From positions 1 through 64,000 of the forward strand of contig CAADTH010000029.1 of the NCBI GenBank assembly GCA_900751885.1: 64,000 bases of DNA. The letters run 5' to 3'. Origin of the DNA: Clostridia bacterium. GTDB lineage: Bacteria; Bacillota; Clostridia; UBA1381. The notes under the pieces were generated by a model, which was given only the letters and a program-made list of their open reading frames with translations, had not been told where the DNA came from and ran no database searches. A program made the translations under genes and the position numbers. Of the stretch, positions 53,485 to 61,636 are shown one piece after another (the first letter of the stretch is position 1; every line of letters starts with the position of its first letter).

Positions 53485-55419
53485 TCACTTCTCACCGTCT
53501 TCATATGTTATTACAGTATCTGGACAGTGTTTCCGATTCATCTTGTGTCTTGCCTTCCTGTTTTCTACCGTATCAAATAGAATTGAAAAATCATAGTCCG
53601 GCGGATACAACTCACTCGCAGGCGTTTTTAGCTCAAGGCGCTTATGAACCACCATTTGTTTTTTTCCCTGAACCTGTACGCCCAGCATCCCCTTCTCATC
53701 CACAGTCTGATAGACAATGCCAATCTTCTTTTCTGGATGCACCACCACGCTGTCTCCAACTTGAAACTGCAGCGCATGCTGAGGGAGCTCTTTCTTCTTT
53801 TGCTGTTTTTGGATACTCGATTTTGTCACACTATTCGGTGTATTGTCCATCTCATCAAATTGATATTCCCCAGTGCATCTCTCTTTTCCAGTTTGATACG
53901 TCTGCCTATGCGCATACTCTAATAAGTGCTTCGGAAACCCAAGCCTTTTTGCAATTGAAAACGCGCAGCTCTCCCCTGCCTGCCCGATTACCAGCCGGTA
54001 CTGCGGCTTTAGCGTTTGCTCATCGAATGTCATTCTGGCATTAATTAATCCGTCAGCTTGCTTTGCATAGCTTTTCACCTCTGGATAATGTGTTGTTGCG
54101 ACAAACAAACACTGCCTTTGGCGCAACTCCTCCAATATGGCGACCGCAATCCCCATCCCCTCAGCGGGATCAGTTCCAGAGCCCAATTCATCCAGAAGGA
54201 CAAGCGATTCTCTGCCCGTCTGTCCGAGAATCTCTACAATATTTGTGATATGGGCTGAAAATGTAGATAGACTTTCTGATATATTCTGTCCGTCTCCGAT
54301 ATCACACAGTACATTGCCATTCATACAGATATCGGCGCTCTGACATGGCAGGTGCAATCCGCATTGTGCCATGAGGGAAAACAGCCCTACCAGCTTCAGC
54401 GAAACGGTCTTTCCTCCTGTGTTTGGTCCTGTTATCACAATTCCTCTGAACTGTTCGCCGATTTCGAAGTCAATTGGAATGCATGTGTCACGGTTTAAAA
54501 GCGGATGACGTCCTTTTTGTATCCTGATTATCCTCTCTGTGTTGACTGCCGGAGCAACCGCATCCATTTCCGCGCTCAATTTGCCCTTCGCAAACGCAAA
54601 GTCCAAAGCCTCCATTGTCTCTATATTTTTTTTAATTTCTGATTGATACCCATGAATCAGTGCGGCAAGAGAATATAGAATCCGCTCTTTCTCCATCTCC
54701 TCTTCTGCTTTTAGAAGGTTTCTCTGTTCCGTTATTTTTGCCACGGCTGATGGTTCCAAAAACACCGTTGTACCAGTAGCAGAGGTCGCTATCACCTTAC
54801 CTGGAATCTGATTTTTGTACTCCCTTTTTACCGGCAGGGTATCCTGTCCATTCTTTACAGCCACAAAGCTGTCACTCATATATTTTTTATTCGCCTTTAA
54901 CAGACCCTCAAGCTTCTCCTTTCGCTTTGCATTGACGCTGTCTATTCTTCTGCGAATTTCCAAAAGCTCTTTTGATGCGGCAGAGTCAATCTCCTCTGCG
55001 CAAATACATCGGTTGATTTGCTTGTCTATCTCATCTAGTGAATCAATCATTTCGCCGCAGAAGGCAATGGACTTCCCTGTTTTTTCAGCCTTTTTGAGAT
55101 ATCCCTTCAGCCTCCTGCATGAAACAGCGAACTGCCGTACCGCTTCAAGCTGCCTAGGATACAGCAATCCCTCCTTCTCAATAATCTCCATAAGTCGTCC
55201 TACCGATGTGACGTCGGGAATTTGTGGATTTCCGATATTGTCTATAATTGCCCTTGCGTCGCTGGTCTCATTTTGTGCACGCTTTAATTGTAATTCATTT
55301 AAAAATGGGGTTAGCTGTGTAATTTTTTTCTTTGCATACCCTGTAGAAGCATAGCCACTCAACTTATCCTTTATTTGATTAAATTCTAAAATCCTTTGAT
55401 CGTTTCGTATTTCGTTCAT
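53485..55419 (-). CDS. MutS2-like ATPase lacking the Smr domain
   Basis: This 644-residue protein starts at ATG 55419 after GGAAAGGAA. It has a helical clamp domain (about 20-290) and an ABC-type ATPase. The ATPase shows Walker A GPNTGGKTVSLK, Walker B LVLLDELGSGTDPAEG and ATTHYPEVK. MutS2 proteins are usually about 780 residues and end in a nicking Smr domain. Here the end is a KOW-like strand set (VGDSVVVHPEKKIGIVY) and a short basic tail, with no Smr motif. In B. subtilis, MutS2 splits collided ribosomes, so a role in ribosome rescue or recombination is possible. A long attenuator-like leader precedes the gene. Confidence 0.88.
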   Translation of the reverse strand: MNEIRNDQRILEFNQIKDKLSGYASTGYAKKKITQLTPFLNELQLKRAQNETSDARAIIDNIGNPQIPDVTSVGRLMEIIEKEGLLYPRQLEAVRQFAVSCRRLKGYLKKAEKTGKSIAFCGEMIDSLDEIDKQINRCICAEEIDSAASKELLEIRRRIDSVNAKRKEKLEGLLKANKKYMSDSFVAVKNGQDTLPVKREYKNQIPGKVIATSATGTTVFLEPSAVAKITEQRNLLKAEEEMEKERILYSLAALIHGYQSEIKKNIETMEALDFAFAKGKLSAEMDAVAPAVNTERIIRIQKGRHPLLNRDTCIPIDFEIGEQFRGIVITGPNTGGKTVSLKLVGLFSLMAQCGLHLPCQSADICMNGNVLCDIGDGQNISESLSTFSAHITNIVEILGQTGRESLVLLDELGSGTDPAEGMGIAVAILEELRQRQCLFVATTHYPEVKSYAKQADGLINARMTFDEQTLKPQYRLVIGQAGESCAFSIAKRLGFPKHLLEYAHRQTYQTGKERCTGEYQFDEMDNTPNSVTKSSIQKQQKKKELPQHALQFQVGDSVVVHPEKKIGIVYQTVDEKGMLGVQVQGKKQMVVHKRLELKTPASELYPPDYDFSILFDTVENRKARHKMNRKHCPDTVITYEDGEK

Positions 55420-55439
55420 TCCTGTATTCCTTTCCAATT

Positions 55440-55480
55440 AAAAAAATCCATACGTACCCCTTCACAGATACAGACGGATT
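55440..55480 (-). terminator. Intrinsic terminator inside the MutS2-like gene leader
   Basis: On the minus strand AATCCGTCTGTA pairs with TACGTATGGATT (one mismatch, two G-U) and seven T follow. It sits just before the Shine-Dalgarno site of the MutS2-like gene. Confidence 0.7.
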
Positions 55481-55646
55481 ATTGTTCTGAAGAACGAAAC
55501 ATGCACAGTGCAAACCGGTAGCCGGTATCACAAAGAAAGCCCTGTGCAAAATAGGACTCAGATATCCAAAAGTGGCTGTGAAAAGGTACAACAAAATTAG
55601 ACATCCCTCTTCGTGGGCTGCCTTTGTCTGTTCCTTTGCCAAAAGC

Positions 55647-55679
55647 TTACGCTCTGGCGTTCACACTCACTTCTAACAT
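55647..55679 (-). CDS. Ten-residue upstream leader peptide of the MutS2-like gene
   Basis: MLEVSVNARA followed by TAA. A perfect GGAGG lies 7 bases before the ATG, and the ORF lies near the start of the leader transcript. The stop is inside the first hairpin, so translation would open it. It resembles the short ORFs that sense ribosome-targeting drugs, which is inference. Confidence 0.5.
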   Translation of the reverse strand: MLEVSVNARA

Positions 55680-55710
55680 ACGTCATCCTCCATATTTTAA
55701 ATCTGATTTC

Positions 55711-55739
55711 AGTATATCATGACTAATTGACTGTGTCAA
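55711..55739 (-). promoter_or_regulatory. Promoter of the MutS2-like gene leader
   Basis: TTGACA (55734-55739) and TATACT (55711-55716) on the minus strand, 17 bases apart. Confidence 0.8.
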
Positions 55740-55880
55740 TCTGTTTTATCAAATACCATGCCATTCTTTTTGGTTAATTTTCACCTATACTTTCCATATA
55801 AAATTTTTCATAAAATTACATGTTATCCAACCGCTATTTTCTAACCCATATAAAATTTTATTGGAATTTGTAAAAACCGA

Positions 55881-55909
55881 TTGACAACGGGCGAAAAAAA
55901 TGCTAAAAT
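55881..55909 (+). promoter_or_regulatory. Promoter of carAB
   Basis: TTGACA (55881-55886) and TAAAAT (55904-55909) are spaced 17 bases; transcription should begin near 55916. Confidence 0.78.
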
Positions 55910-55941
55910 ATTGAGAAGTAAATAAGGAAGGAGAATGTGAC

Positions 55942-56016
55942 ATGTACCAATATCAAACGTACAACTTCAACAGCCTTTCTCCTTTATTTCTTGATTTTAT
56001 TTTACAGAAGGCATGA
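55942..56016 (+). CDS. Leader peptide of carAB
   Basis: This ORF of 24 codons begins MYQYQTYNFNSLSP and ends FILQKA. A strong AAGGAAGGAG lies 8 bases upstream. The stop codon (TGA 56014-56016) touches the first bases of the intrinsic terminator stem. The second half of the ORF is T-rich in the DNA (CCTTTATTTCTTGATTTTAT). A ribosome at the stop would cover the 5' arm of the terminator. Confidence 0.65.
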   Translation: MYQYQTYNFNSLSPLFLDFILQKA

Positions 56017-56055
56017 CAATGAAAGTGACTGTTCACTTTACATTGTCTTTTTTTT
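56015..56055 (+). terminator. Attenuator terminator upstream of carA
   Basis: GACAATG-AAAGTGA pairs with TCACTTT-A-CATTGTC (one bulged A) and is followed by eight T. It lies between the leader peptide and carA. Confidence 0.88.
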
Positions 56056-56124
56056 AGGCTGGGAGAAGATTTGTTTTATCACAAATTTTTTTTGCCTAAA
56101 ATTCACTACAGAGAGGAGATTTTT

Positions 56125-57177
56125 ATGAAAGCACAGTTGATTCTGGAAAACGGAACACGCTTTGAAGGAACTCTGTTTGGTGCACAAAAGGATGTGGTTG
56201 GTGAAGTTGTATTCACCACAGGAATGACTGGGTATCAGGAAACCATCACAGACCCATCCTTTACCGGACAGATTGTCACCATGACCTATCCGCTGATTGG
56301 GAATTACGGAATTAATTTAGAGGATATGGAGTCCAAAAAACCGACACTCACTGCATTGGTCGTCCGCGAAAAATGTGATTACCCATCCAACTTCCGAAAT
56401 GAAATGAATTTGGATGATTTTCTCACACAAAACGGTATTGTCGGTCTTGAGGGAATTGATACTCGAGCCCTGACACGTATTATCCGAGATTATGGTGTGA
56501 TGAAGGCTGTGATTACGACAAAAGAGCTTTCCGAGGAGGAACTCTCTGCAAAGCTGAAAAGTCTGGACAATCACGATGTTGTTTTGCGCGTCACACCAAA
56601 AGAGAGCTATGTCTTAAATGAAGGCGGAAAAACACATATCGCATTCATCGATATGGGAGCAAAATCTGGTATTCTCCGCGATTTGATAAACAGAAACTGT
56701 AAAATCACGGTATTCCCAGCCACTGCGCAGGCAGACGAAATTGATGCAGTAAAGCCAGACATGGTGTTCATCTCCAACGGTCCTGGAAACCCTGAGGATG
56801 CGCCTGGAACAGTCGAGACTGTGAGAAGCTTAGTCGGCAAATATCGGATTTGCGGTATCTGCATGGGTCATCAAATCATTGGTATGGCGCTCGGATGCAA
56901 TACAAGGAAGCTAAAATTTGGCCATCACGGCGGCAACCATCCAGTAAAAGACCTTGAGACGGGCACAGTGTATATCACCTCTCAGAACCATAATTATGTG
57001 GTATCTGATCTTCCTGACGATGTAGAGGAGACATTCATCAATGTCAACGATGGAACTGTAGAAGGCATCGCTCATAAAACGCTGCCGATTCAAAGCGTGC
57101 AGTTCCATCCGGAGGCTTCTCCGGGACCTCTGGATACAGGCTTTTTATTCGACCGATTCTTAAAGGGGGTAAACTGA
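56125..57177 (+). CDS. carA: Carbamoyl-phosphate synthase small (glutaminase) subunit
   Basis: This 350-residue protein hydrolyses glutamine and passes ammonia to CarB. The N-terminal domain is followed by a class I amidotransferase domain with nucleophile C246 (GICMGHQIIG) and the His/Glu dyad in FHPEASPGPLD. ATG 56125 follows GAGAGGAG. Its stop is one base from the carB start. Confidence 0.95.
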   Translation: MKAQLILENGTRFEGTLFGAQKDVVGEVVFTTGMTGYQETITDPSFTGQIVTMTYPLIGNYGINLEDMESKKPTLTALVVREKCDYPSNFRNEMNLDDFLTQNGIVGLEGIDTRALTRIIRDYGVMKAVITTKELSEEELSAKLKSLDNHDVVLRVTPKESYVLNEGGKTHIAFIDMGAKSGILRDLINRNCKITVFPATAQADEIDAVKPDMVFISNGPGNPEDAPGTVETVRSLVGKYRICGICMGHQIIGMALGCNTRKLKFGHHGGNHPVKDLETGTVYITSQNHNYVVSDLPDDVEETFINVNDGTVEGIAHKTLPIQSVQFHPEASPGPLDTGFLFDRFLKGVN

Positions 57178-57178
57178 T

Positions 57179-60100
57179 ATGCCATTAGATTCATCCATTA
57201 AAAAAGTATTAGTCATTGGATCCGGTCCGATCGTCATTGGACAAGCCGCAGAGTTTGACTACTCCGGCACACAGGCCTGCGAGGCAATCAAGGAGGAAGG
57301 AATCGAGGTCATCTTAGTCAACTCCAACCCTGCAACGATTATGACAGACCGCGGTATGGCAACAAAGACCTATATCGAACCGCTGACAATTGAGTATCTG
57401 GAAAAAATCATTGAAAAAGAACGTCCGGACAGCTTGATTGCAGGAATGGGCGGTCAGACGGGATTGAATCTTGCCTGTGAACTCTATGACAAGGGCATTT
57501 TAGATAAATATGATATCAAGGTGATTGGTACTTCTATTCCTTCTATTAAGGAAGGAGAGGACCGCGACAGCTTCAAAAAGCTAATGGAGCGCACCAATCA
57601 GCCGATTGCGCCGAGTGAAATCGTAACGGACATTGATTCCGGTCTTAGTTTTGCCGAAAAAATCGGTTATCCTGTCATCGTCCGTCCTGCGTATACACTT
57701 GGCGGTACAGGCGGCGGAATTGCGGAAGATCCTCAGCAGCTCGAAGAAATTCTTGCCCAAGGGCTTCACTTAAGCCGTGTGGGACAAGTCCTCCTTGAAA
57801 AAAGTATCAAGGGCTGGAAAGAAATTGAGTTTGAGGTTATCCGTGATGGCCAGGGCAACTGCATCACGGTATGTAGTATGGAAAACATCGACCCGGTCGG
57901 TGTACACACCGGCGACAGCATCGTTGTTGCACCTGCGTTGACCCTTGCCGACAGGGAGTACCAAATGCTTCGTAAAGCGGCAATCGATATCATCAATTCC
58001 ATTGAAATCAAAGGCGGCTGCAATGTCCAATTTGCACTCGACCCAAACAGCTTTGACTACGCTGTCATTGAAATCAATCCGCGTGTCAGTCGTTCCTCTG
58101 CGCTCGCTTCCAAAGCGACTGGCTATCCGATTGCAAAAATCGCGGCAAAAATCGCACTCGGCTATAACCTTGACGAAATCAAAAACGCAGTGACAGGAAA
58201 AACCTATGCCTGCTTTGAGCCTGCAATCGACTATGTGGTCGTAAAAATTCCAAAATGGCCGTTCGATAAGTTCTTTGGAGCAAAACGAAATCTCGGCACT
58301 AAAATGATGGCGACGGGTGAAATCATGTCAATCGGCAACAGTCTGGAAGCTGCACTGTTAAAGGGTGTGCGTTCACTGGAAATCAAGCAGTATTCCTTAG
58401 AGCGCGAATCCTCGAAGCAGCGCTCTACCATGGAGCTTCGCCAGCGTATTCAGGTGCCGGACGATGAACGCCTGTTCGACCTTGCAGAGCTTTTGCGCCG
58501 AAATTACCGTATGGAAAAAATCTGTGAGATAACTGGAATGGATCCATTCTTTGTCAAGAAAATCAAAAATATTGTCGATGCAGAAGAACAGTTGAAAAAG
58601 CTTTCTTTAAAAGACCTTGATTATCAGACACTGACCTATTATAAAAAGATGGGCTTCAGTGATAAGGGAATTTCCGATTTCATTGGCTGCGGAGCGGATG
58701 AGGTGTACCGCCTGCGTAAAAGTCTTGGAATCGTACCAGTATATAAAATGGTTGACACCTGCGCCGGAGAATTTGAGGCGGTTTCCCCATACTATTATTC
58801 CACCTACGACGAAGTGGATGAGGTGAAAACAAGCGACAAAAAGAAGGTTCTCGTGATCGGCTCAGGTCCAATCCGTATCGGACAGGGAATCGAATTCGAC
58901 TATTGCAGTGTACATTCTGTACTCGCGCTTCGAAAAATGGGGATTGAGACTATCATTGTCAACAATAACCCTGAAACCGTCAGCACAGACTTTGACACCT
59001 CAGATAAGCTTTACTTTGAACCTCTTACCGAGGAGGATGTCTATAATATCATTGAAAAGGAACAGCCGGATGGCGTTATTCTTCAGTTCGGCGGACAAAC
59101 AGCGATTAAGCTTGCAAACTTCCTCGATGAAATGAACGTACCGATTTACGGCACAAAGCCACAGCAAATTGACGAAGCGGAGGACCGCGAAAAATTCGAT
59201 GCACTCCTGGAAGAGCTTCATATCAACCGCCCGAAGGGGAAAGCCGTATGGAGTGTAGACGAAGGAATTGAACAGGCGAACAAGTTGGAATATCCTCTTC
59301 TCGTCCGTCCGTCCTACGTTCTCGGCGGGCAAGGGATGGAAATTACGCACAATGAAGACGATCTTGTCCGCTATCTGACAGACGCATTCCAAAAGGATAA
59401 AAAGAATCCTGTTCTCATTGACCGCTATCTCGGGGGACGCGAAATCGAGGTGGACGCGATCTGCGATGGAAAGGATGTCTTGATTCCAGGTATCATGGAG
59501 CATTTGGAGCGTGCTGGTGTCCACTCCGGAGACAGCATCTCCATTTACCCACCACAGCATATCTCTGATGAAATAAAAGAAAAAATTATGGACGTCACCT
59601 ACCGTATTTCTTTGGCACTCAAGGTGATCGGCATGATTAACATTCAATTTATTGAATTTAAAAATGAACTTTATATTATCGAGGTAAACCCACGCTCCAG
59701 CCGTACTGTGCCATATATCAGTAAGGTGACGAACGTGCCGGTCATTGATGTTGCGACGCGTATTATGCTCGGCGAAACGCTCGAAAGCATGGGATATAAA
59801 ACGGGCATTGCTCCACAGACAAACTCTGTCGCAATCAAGGTTCCGATTTTCTCGACTGAAAAGCTTCCACAAGTCGAGGTCAGCTTAGGACCAGAAATGC
59901 GTTCCACGGGTGAGGTGCTCGGAGTGGCTCCAACCTTTGTTGAGGCAATGTATAAAGGATTTGCCGCTGCCGGCACAGCAATTCCAAAGGCTGGAAGCAC
60001 CATTTTGGTGACTGTCCGCGATTTGGATAAAGAAAATTTCCTTCCGCTCGCAAAACGCTTTGCAGACATCGGGTGCCGCTTTATCTCCACAACAGGCACT

Positions 60101-60391
60101 GCAAAGCTCCTTGAGGAAAATGGAATTGAGGTGCAGGTTGCGAAAAAGATTTCAGAGGGCGTGCCAAACGTGCTTGACGTCATTCGTAGCGGTATCGTTG
60201 ATTTGATTATTGATATCCCGAAAAAGGGGAACGATGTAAACAGCGATGGCTTCAAAATCCGCCGTACTGCCGCGGAATGTTCTGTATCCCTGATGACCTC
60301 TCTTGATACAGTGACTGCACTGGTAGACGTTATGGAACAGGCATATACGCCGGAAAACACTTCTATCATAGAACTAAACGAGGTTATATAA
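57179..60391 (+). CDS. carB: Carbamoyl-phosphate synthase large subunit
   Basis: This 1,070-residue enzyme has two homologous ATP-grasp halves. They begin VIGSGPIVIGQAAEFDYSG and VIGSGPIRIGQGIEFDYCS, separated by the oligomerisation domain (about 400-550), with a C-terminal MGS-like allosteric domain (from about 935). It makes carbamoyl phosphate for pyrimidine and arginine synthesis. No other pyr or arg gene is in the window, so carAB is a stand-alone unit. Confidence 0.96.
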   Translation: MPLDSSIKKVLVIGSGPIVIGQAAEFDYSGTQACEAIKEEGIEVILVNSNPATIMTDRGMATKTYIEPLTIEYLEKIIEKERPDSLIAGMGGQTGLNLACELYDKGILDKYDIKVIGTSIPSIKEGEDRDSFKKLMERTNQPIAPSEIVTDIDSGLSFAEKIGYPVIVRPAYTLGGTGGGIAEDPQQLEEILAQGLHLSRVGQVLLEKSIKGWKEIEFEVIRDGQGNCITVCSMENIDPVGVHTGDSIVVAPALTLADREYQMLRKAAIDIINSIEIKGGCNVQFALDPNSFDYAVIEINPRVSRSSALASKATGYPIAKIAAKIALGYNLDEIKNAVTGKTYACFEPAIDYVVVKIPKWPFDKFFGAKRNLGTKMMATGEIMSIGNSLEAALLKGVRSLEIKQYSLERESSKQRSTMELRQRIQVPDDERLFDLAELLRRNYRMEKICEITGMDPFFVKKIKNIVDAEEQLKKLSLKDLDYQTLTYYKKMGFSDKGISDFIGCGADEVYRLRKSLGIVPVYKMVDTCAGEFEAVSPYYYSTYDEVDEVKTSDKKKVLVIGSGPIRIGQGIEFDYCSVHSVLALRKMGIETIIVNNNPETVSTDFDTSDKLYFEPLTEEDVYNIIEKEQPDGVILQFGGQTAIKLANFLDEMNVPIYGTKPQQIDEAEDREKFDALLEELHINRPKGKAVWSVDEGIEQANKLEYPLLVRPSYVLGGQGMEITHNEDDLVRYLTDAFQKDKKNPVLIDRYLGGREIEVDAICDGKDVLIPGIMEHLERAGVHSGDSISIYPPQHISDEIKEKIMDVTYRISLALKVIGMINIQFIEFKNELYIIEVNPRSSRTVPYISKVTNVPVIDVATRIMLGETLESMGYKTGIAPQTNSVAIKVPIFSTEKLPQVEVSLGPEMRSTGEVLGVAPTFVEAMYKGFAAAGTAIPKAGSTILVTVRDLDKENFLPLAKRFADIGCRFISTTGTAKLLEENGIEVQVAKKISEGVPNVLDVIRSGIVDLIIDIPKKGNDVNSDGFKIRRTAAECSVSLMTSLDTVTALVDVMEQAYTPENTSIIELNEVI

Positions 60392-60396
60392 ATAAA

Positions 60397-60436
60397 AAAG
60401 CATGGTATGACAAAATTGTCATACCATGCTTTTATC
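60397..60436. terminator. Terminator after carB
   Basis: AAAGCATGGTATGACAA pairs perfectly with TTGTCATACCATGCTTT, 17 bp, between convergent genes. Confidence 0.93.
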
Positions 60437-60460
60437 GTTTTTGATACACGGCACATCCAT

Positions 60461-60877
60461 TTACCTTATAACAGCTTGGACTCCCCTTATAATCCATCCC
60501 CAAATTGAATTCCAATGATAATCCATCGGTGGTGTATGAGGAAATAATAAAACCATTCTTACTACATATACTGTCATAAAAATCGCAAATAGACCAATCC
60601 AAAAACCCTTAAATTTAAATATCTTTTTGATTCCAGCTTTTTTGTGAAATAGCAGCACGACAGCAGCGATGGGGATCAGCCAAAACAAGGGGTGATAGAA
60701 AAATGCCGTCCCTATTTCTCCTCGAAATAACGCCAGATACGCCCGTGTCATCCCACATCCTGGGCAAGGAAATCCAATCGTCAGCTTAAATACACACAGG
60801 TTATCTGACAAAAGAGAAAAAAATCCCCAAATCATCAAAAAGATGATGAGAGGATTTTTTAGTTTCTTACGCAACAC
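60461..60877 (-). CDS. DUF2752 membrane protein (copy A)
   Basis: This protein of about 138 residues has three or four spans and the family motif CPGCGMTRAYLALFRG, plus PHTPPMDYHWNS near the end. I start at GTG 60877, which overlaps the DUF4234 stop. A longer reading from ATG 60931 adds residues with no ribosome site and no match in the paralog. It is coupled to a DUF4234 gene. Function unknown; the CPGCGMTR motif suggests metal or redox chemistry. Confidence 0.75.
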   Translation of the reverse strand: MLRKKLKNPLIIFLMIWGFFSLLSDNLCVFKLTIGFPCPGCGMTRAYLALFRGEIGTAFFYHPLFWLIPIAAVVLLFHKKAGIKKIFKFKGFWIGLFAIFMTVYVVRMVLLFPHTPPMDYHWNSIWGWIIRGVQAVIR

Positions 60878-61223
60878 TGCCGCCGTCCCAAACCTTATTG
60901 AGACTGTTCTGCATGATTGGTAATGCAACAATCGTCAGCCCAAAAATCGCAAGCAGCACAACAACCAATGCGTTATCATCGCCTGCAAGACCATTTTTCT
61001 GCTGTGATTCTGTGATTTTTTTCGAATACTGATACAAAACATAGAAGTAGTATGGGAAACAGATGATAGATAATACCAGGTTCATTCCTGGATTGATTCC
61101 CTCATCTCCCAAATAATTTTTGAGCTCTTCTCCTATTTTGTACAGCCAATACCACGCATAAATGCCACATGTGATAATGGACAGCACTACTACCATTGCC
61201 GGTGAACGTACTTCGCCTTTCAT
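60867..61223 (-). CDS. DUF4234-like small membrane protein
   Basis: This 118-residue protein has RSPAMVVVLSIITCGIYAWYWLY, the DUF4234 signature, and three spans. ATG 61223 follows GAAGGGGGGGC. DUF4234 and DUF2752 (TM2-like) genes are often adjacent; the function is unknown. Confidence 0.75.
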   Translation of the reverse strand: MKGEVRSPAMVVVLSIITCGIYAWYWLYKIGEELKNYLGDEGINPGMNLVLSIICFPYYFYVLYQYSKKITESQQKNGLAGDDNALVVVLLAIFGLTIVALPIMQNSLNKVWDGGSVA

Positions 61224-61295
61224 TGATAGCCCCCCCTTCAATATTTTTTTCCATTTTACCATGCAGATGGACTTTTGTAAAGTCAATATTATCCA

Positions 61296-61324
61296 TTGAA
61301 GCTTTTTCCTATCTGCGATATAAT
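61296..61324 (+). promoter_or_regulatory. Promoter of the Cdd1-like gene and hydE
   Basis: TTGAAG (61296-61301) and TATAAT (61319-61324) are separated by 17 bases. Confidence 0.65.
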
Positions 61325-61362
61325 AAATATTATACTATTTTTATGATAAGGAGGGCTTCATT

Positions 61363-61617
61363 ATGAAAACAAATCTTCGCACGATTCCTGGAATCGGAGA
61401 AACCATCGAACAAAACCTTATCGATTTAGGTTATACCTCCATCGCTTCTCTAAAAGGTGCAGACGCGGAAGAAATTTTCGCGCGCGACTGCGCTTCTCGC
61501 GGCTGTCAGCTCGACCGATGCCTCCTATATGTGTACCGCCTTGCCGTGTACTATGCCAATCATGACACGCATGAACCAGAAAAGCTAAAGTGGTGGAACT
61601 GGAAGGATATTGATTAA
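61363..61617 (+). CDS. Cdd1-like helix-hairpin-helix protein
   Basis: This 84-residue protein has an N-terminal HhH motif (LRTIPGIGETIEQNLIDLGY) and a CASRGCQLDRCLLYVYRLAVYY segment typical of the PF11731 'pathogenicity locus' (Cdd1) family. Cdd1 is known only as a gene flanking the C. difficile toxin locus; it has no shown link to virulence. AAGGAGGG precedes the ATG. It is probably co-transcribed with hydE, 19 bases downstream. Confidence 0.75.
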   Translation: MKTNLRTIPGIGETIEQNLIDLGYTSIASLKGADAEEIFARDCASRGCQLDRCLLYVYRLAVYYANHDTHEPEKLKWWNWKDID

Positions 61618-61636
61618 CGCTTAATGGAGGAATTTT

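Larger units (their letters stand above)
55440..55708 (-). ncRNA. Structured attenuator-type leader RNA of the MutS2-like gene
   Basis: The roughly 290-base minus-strand leader runs from the promoter (55711-55739) to the gene. In order it has the upstream ORF and a hairpin (GCCAGAGC-GTAA-GCTTTTGGC). A helix TGCACAG/CTGTGCA encloses ACCGG-CTA-CCGGT, and the terminator comes last. A segment TACCTTTTCACAG (55576-55588) can pair over 13 bases, with two G-U, with CTGTGAAGGGGTA (55455-55467) inside the terminator. This is a candidate antiterminator or closing helix. I do not recognise a named RNA class. Confidence 0.55.

Noticed and set aside
55379..55642. An 87-codon minus-strand frame covering the MutS2-like gene leader
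   Set aside because: It starts at a TTG without ribosome site, runs through leader hairpins and the terminator, and overlaps the real gene start in another frame. The structured-RNA reading explains the region better.
59000..60456. Long minus-strand frames (290 and 261 codons) opposite carB
   Set aside because: carB is intact and fully conserved in this stretch; the opposite frames are codon-bias shadows.
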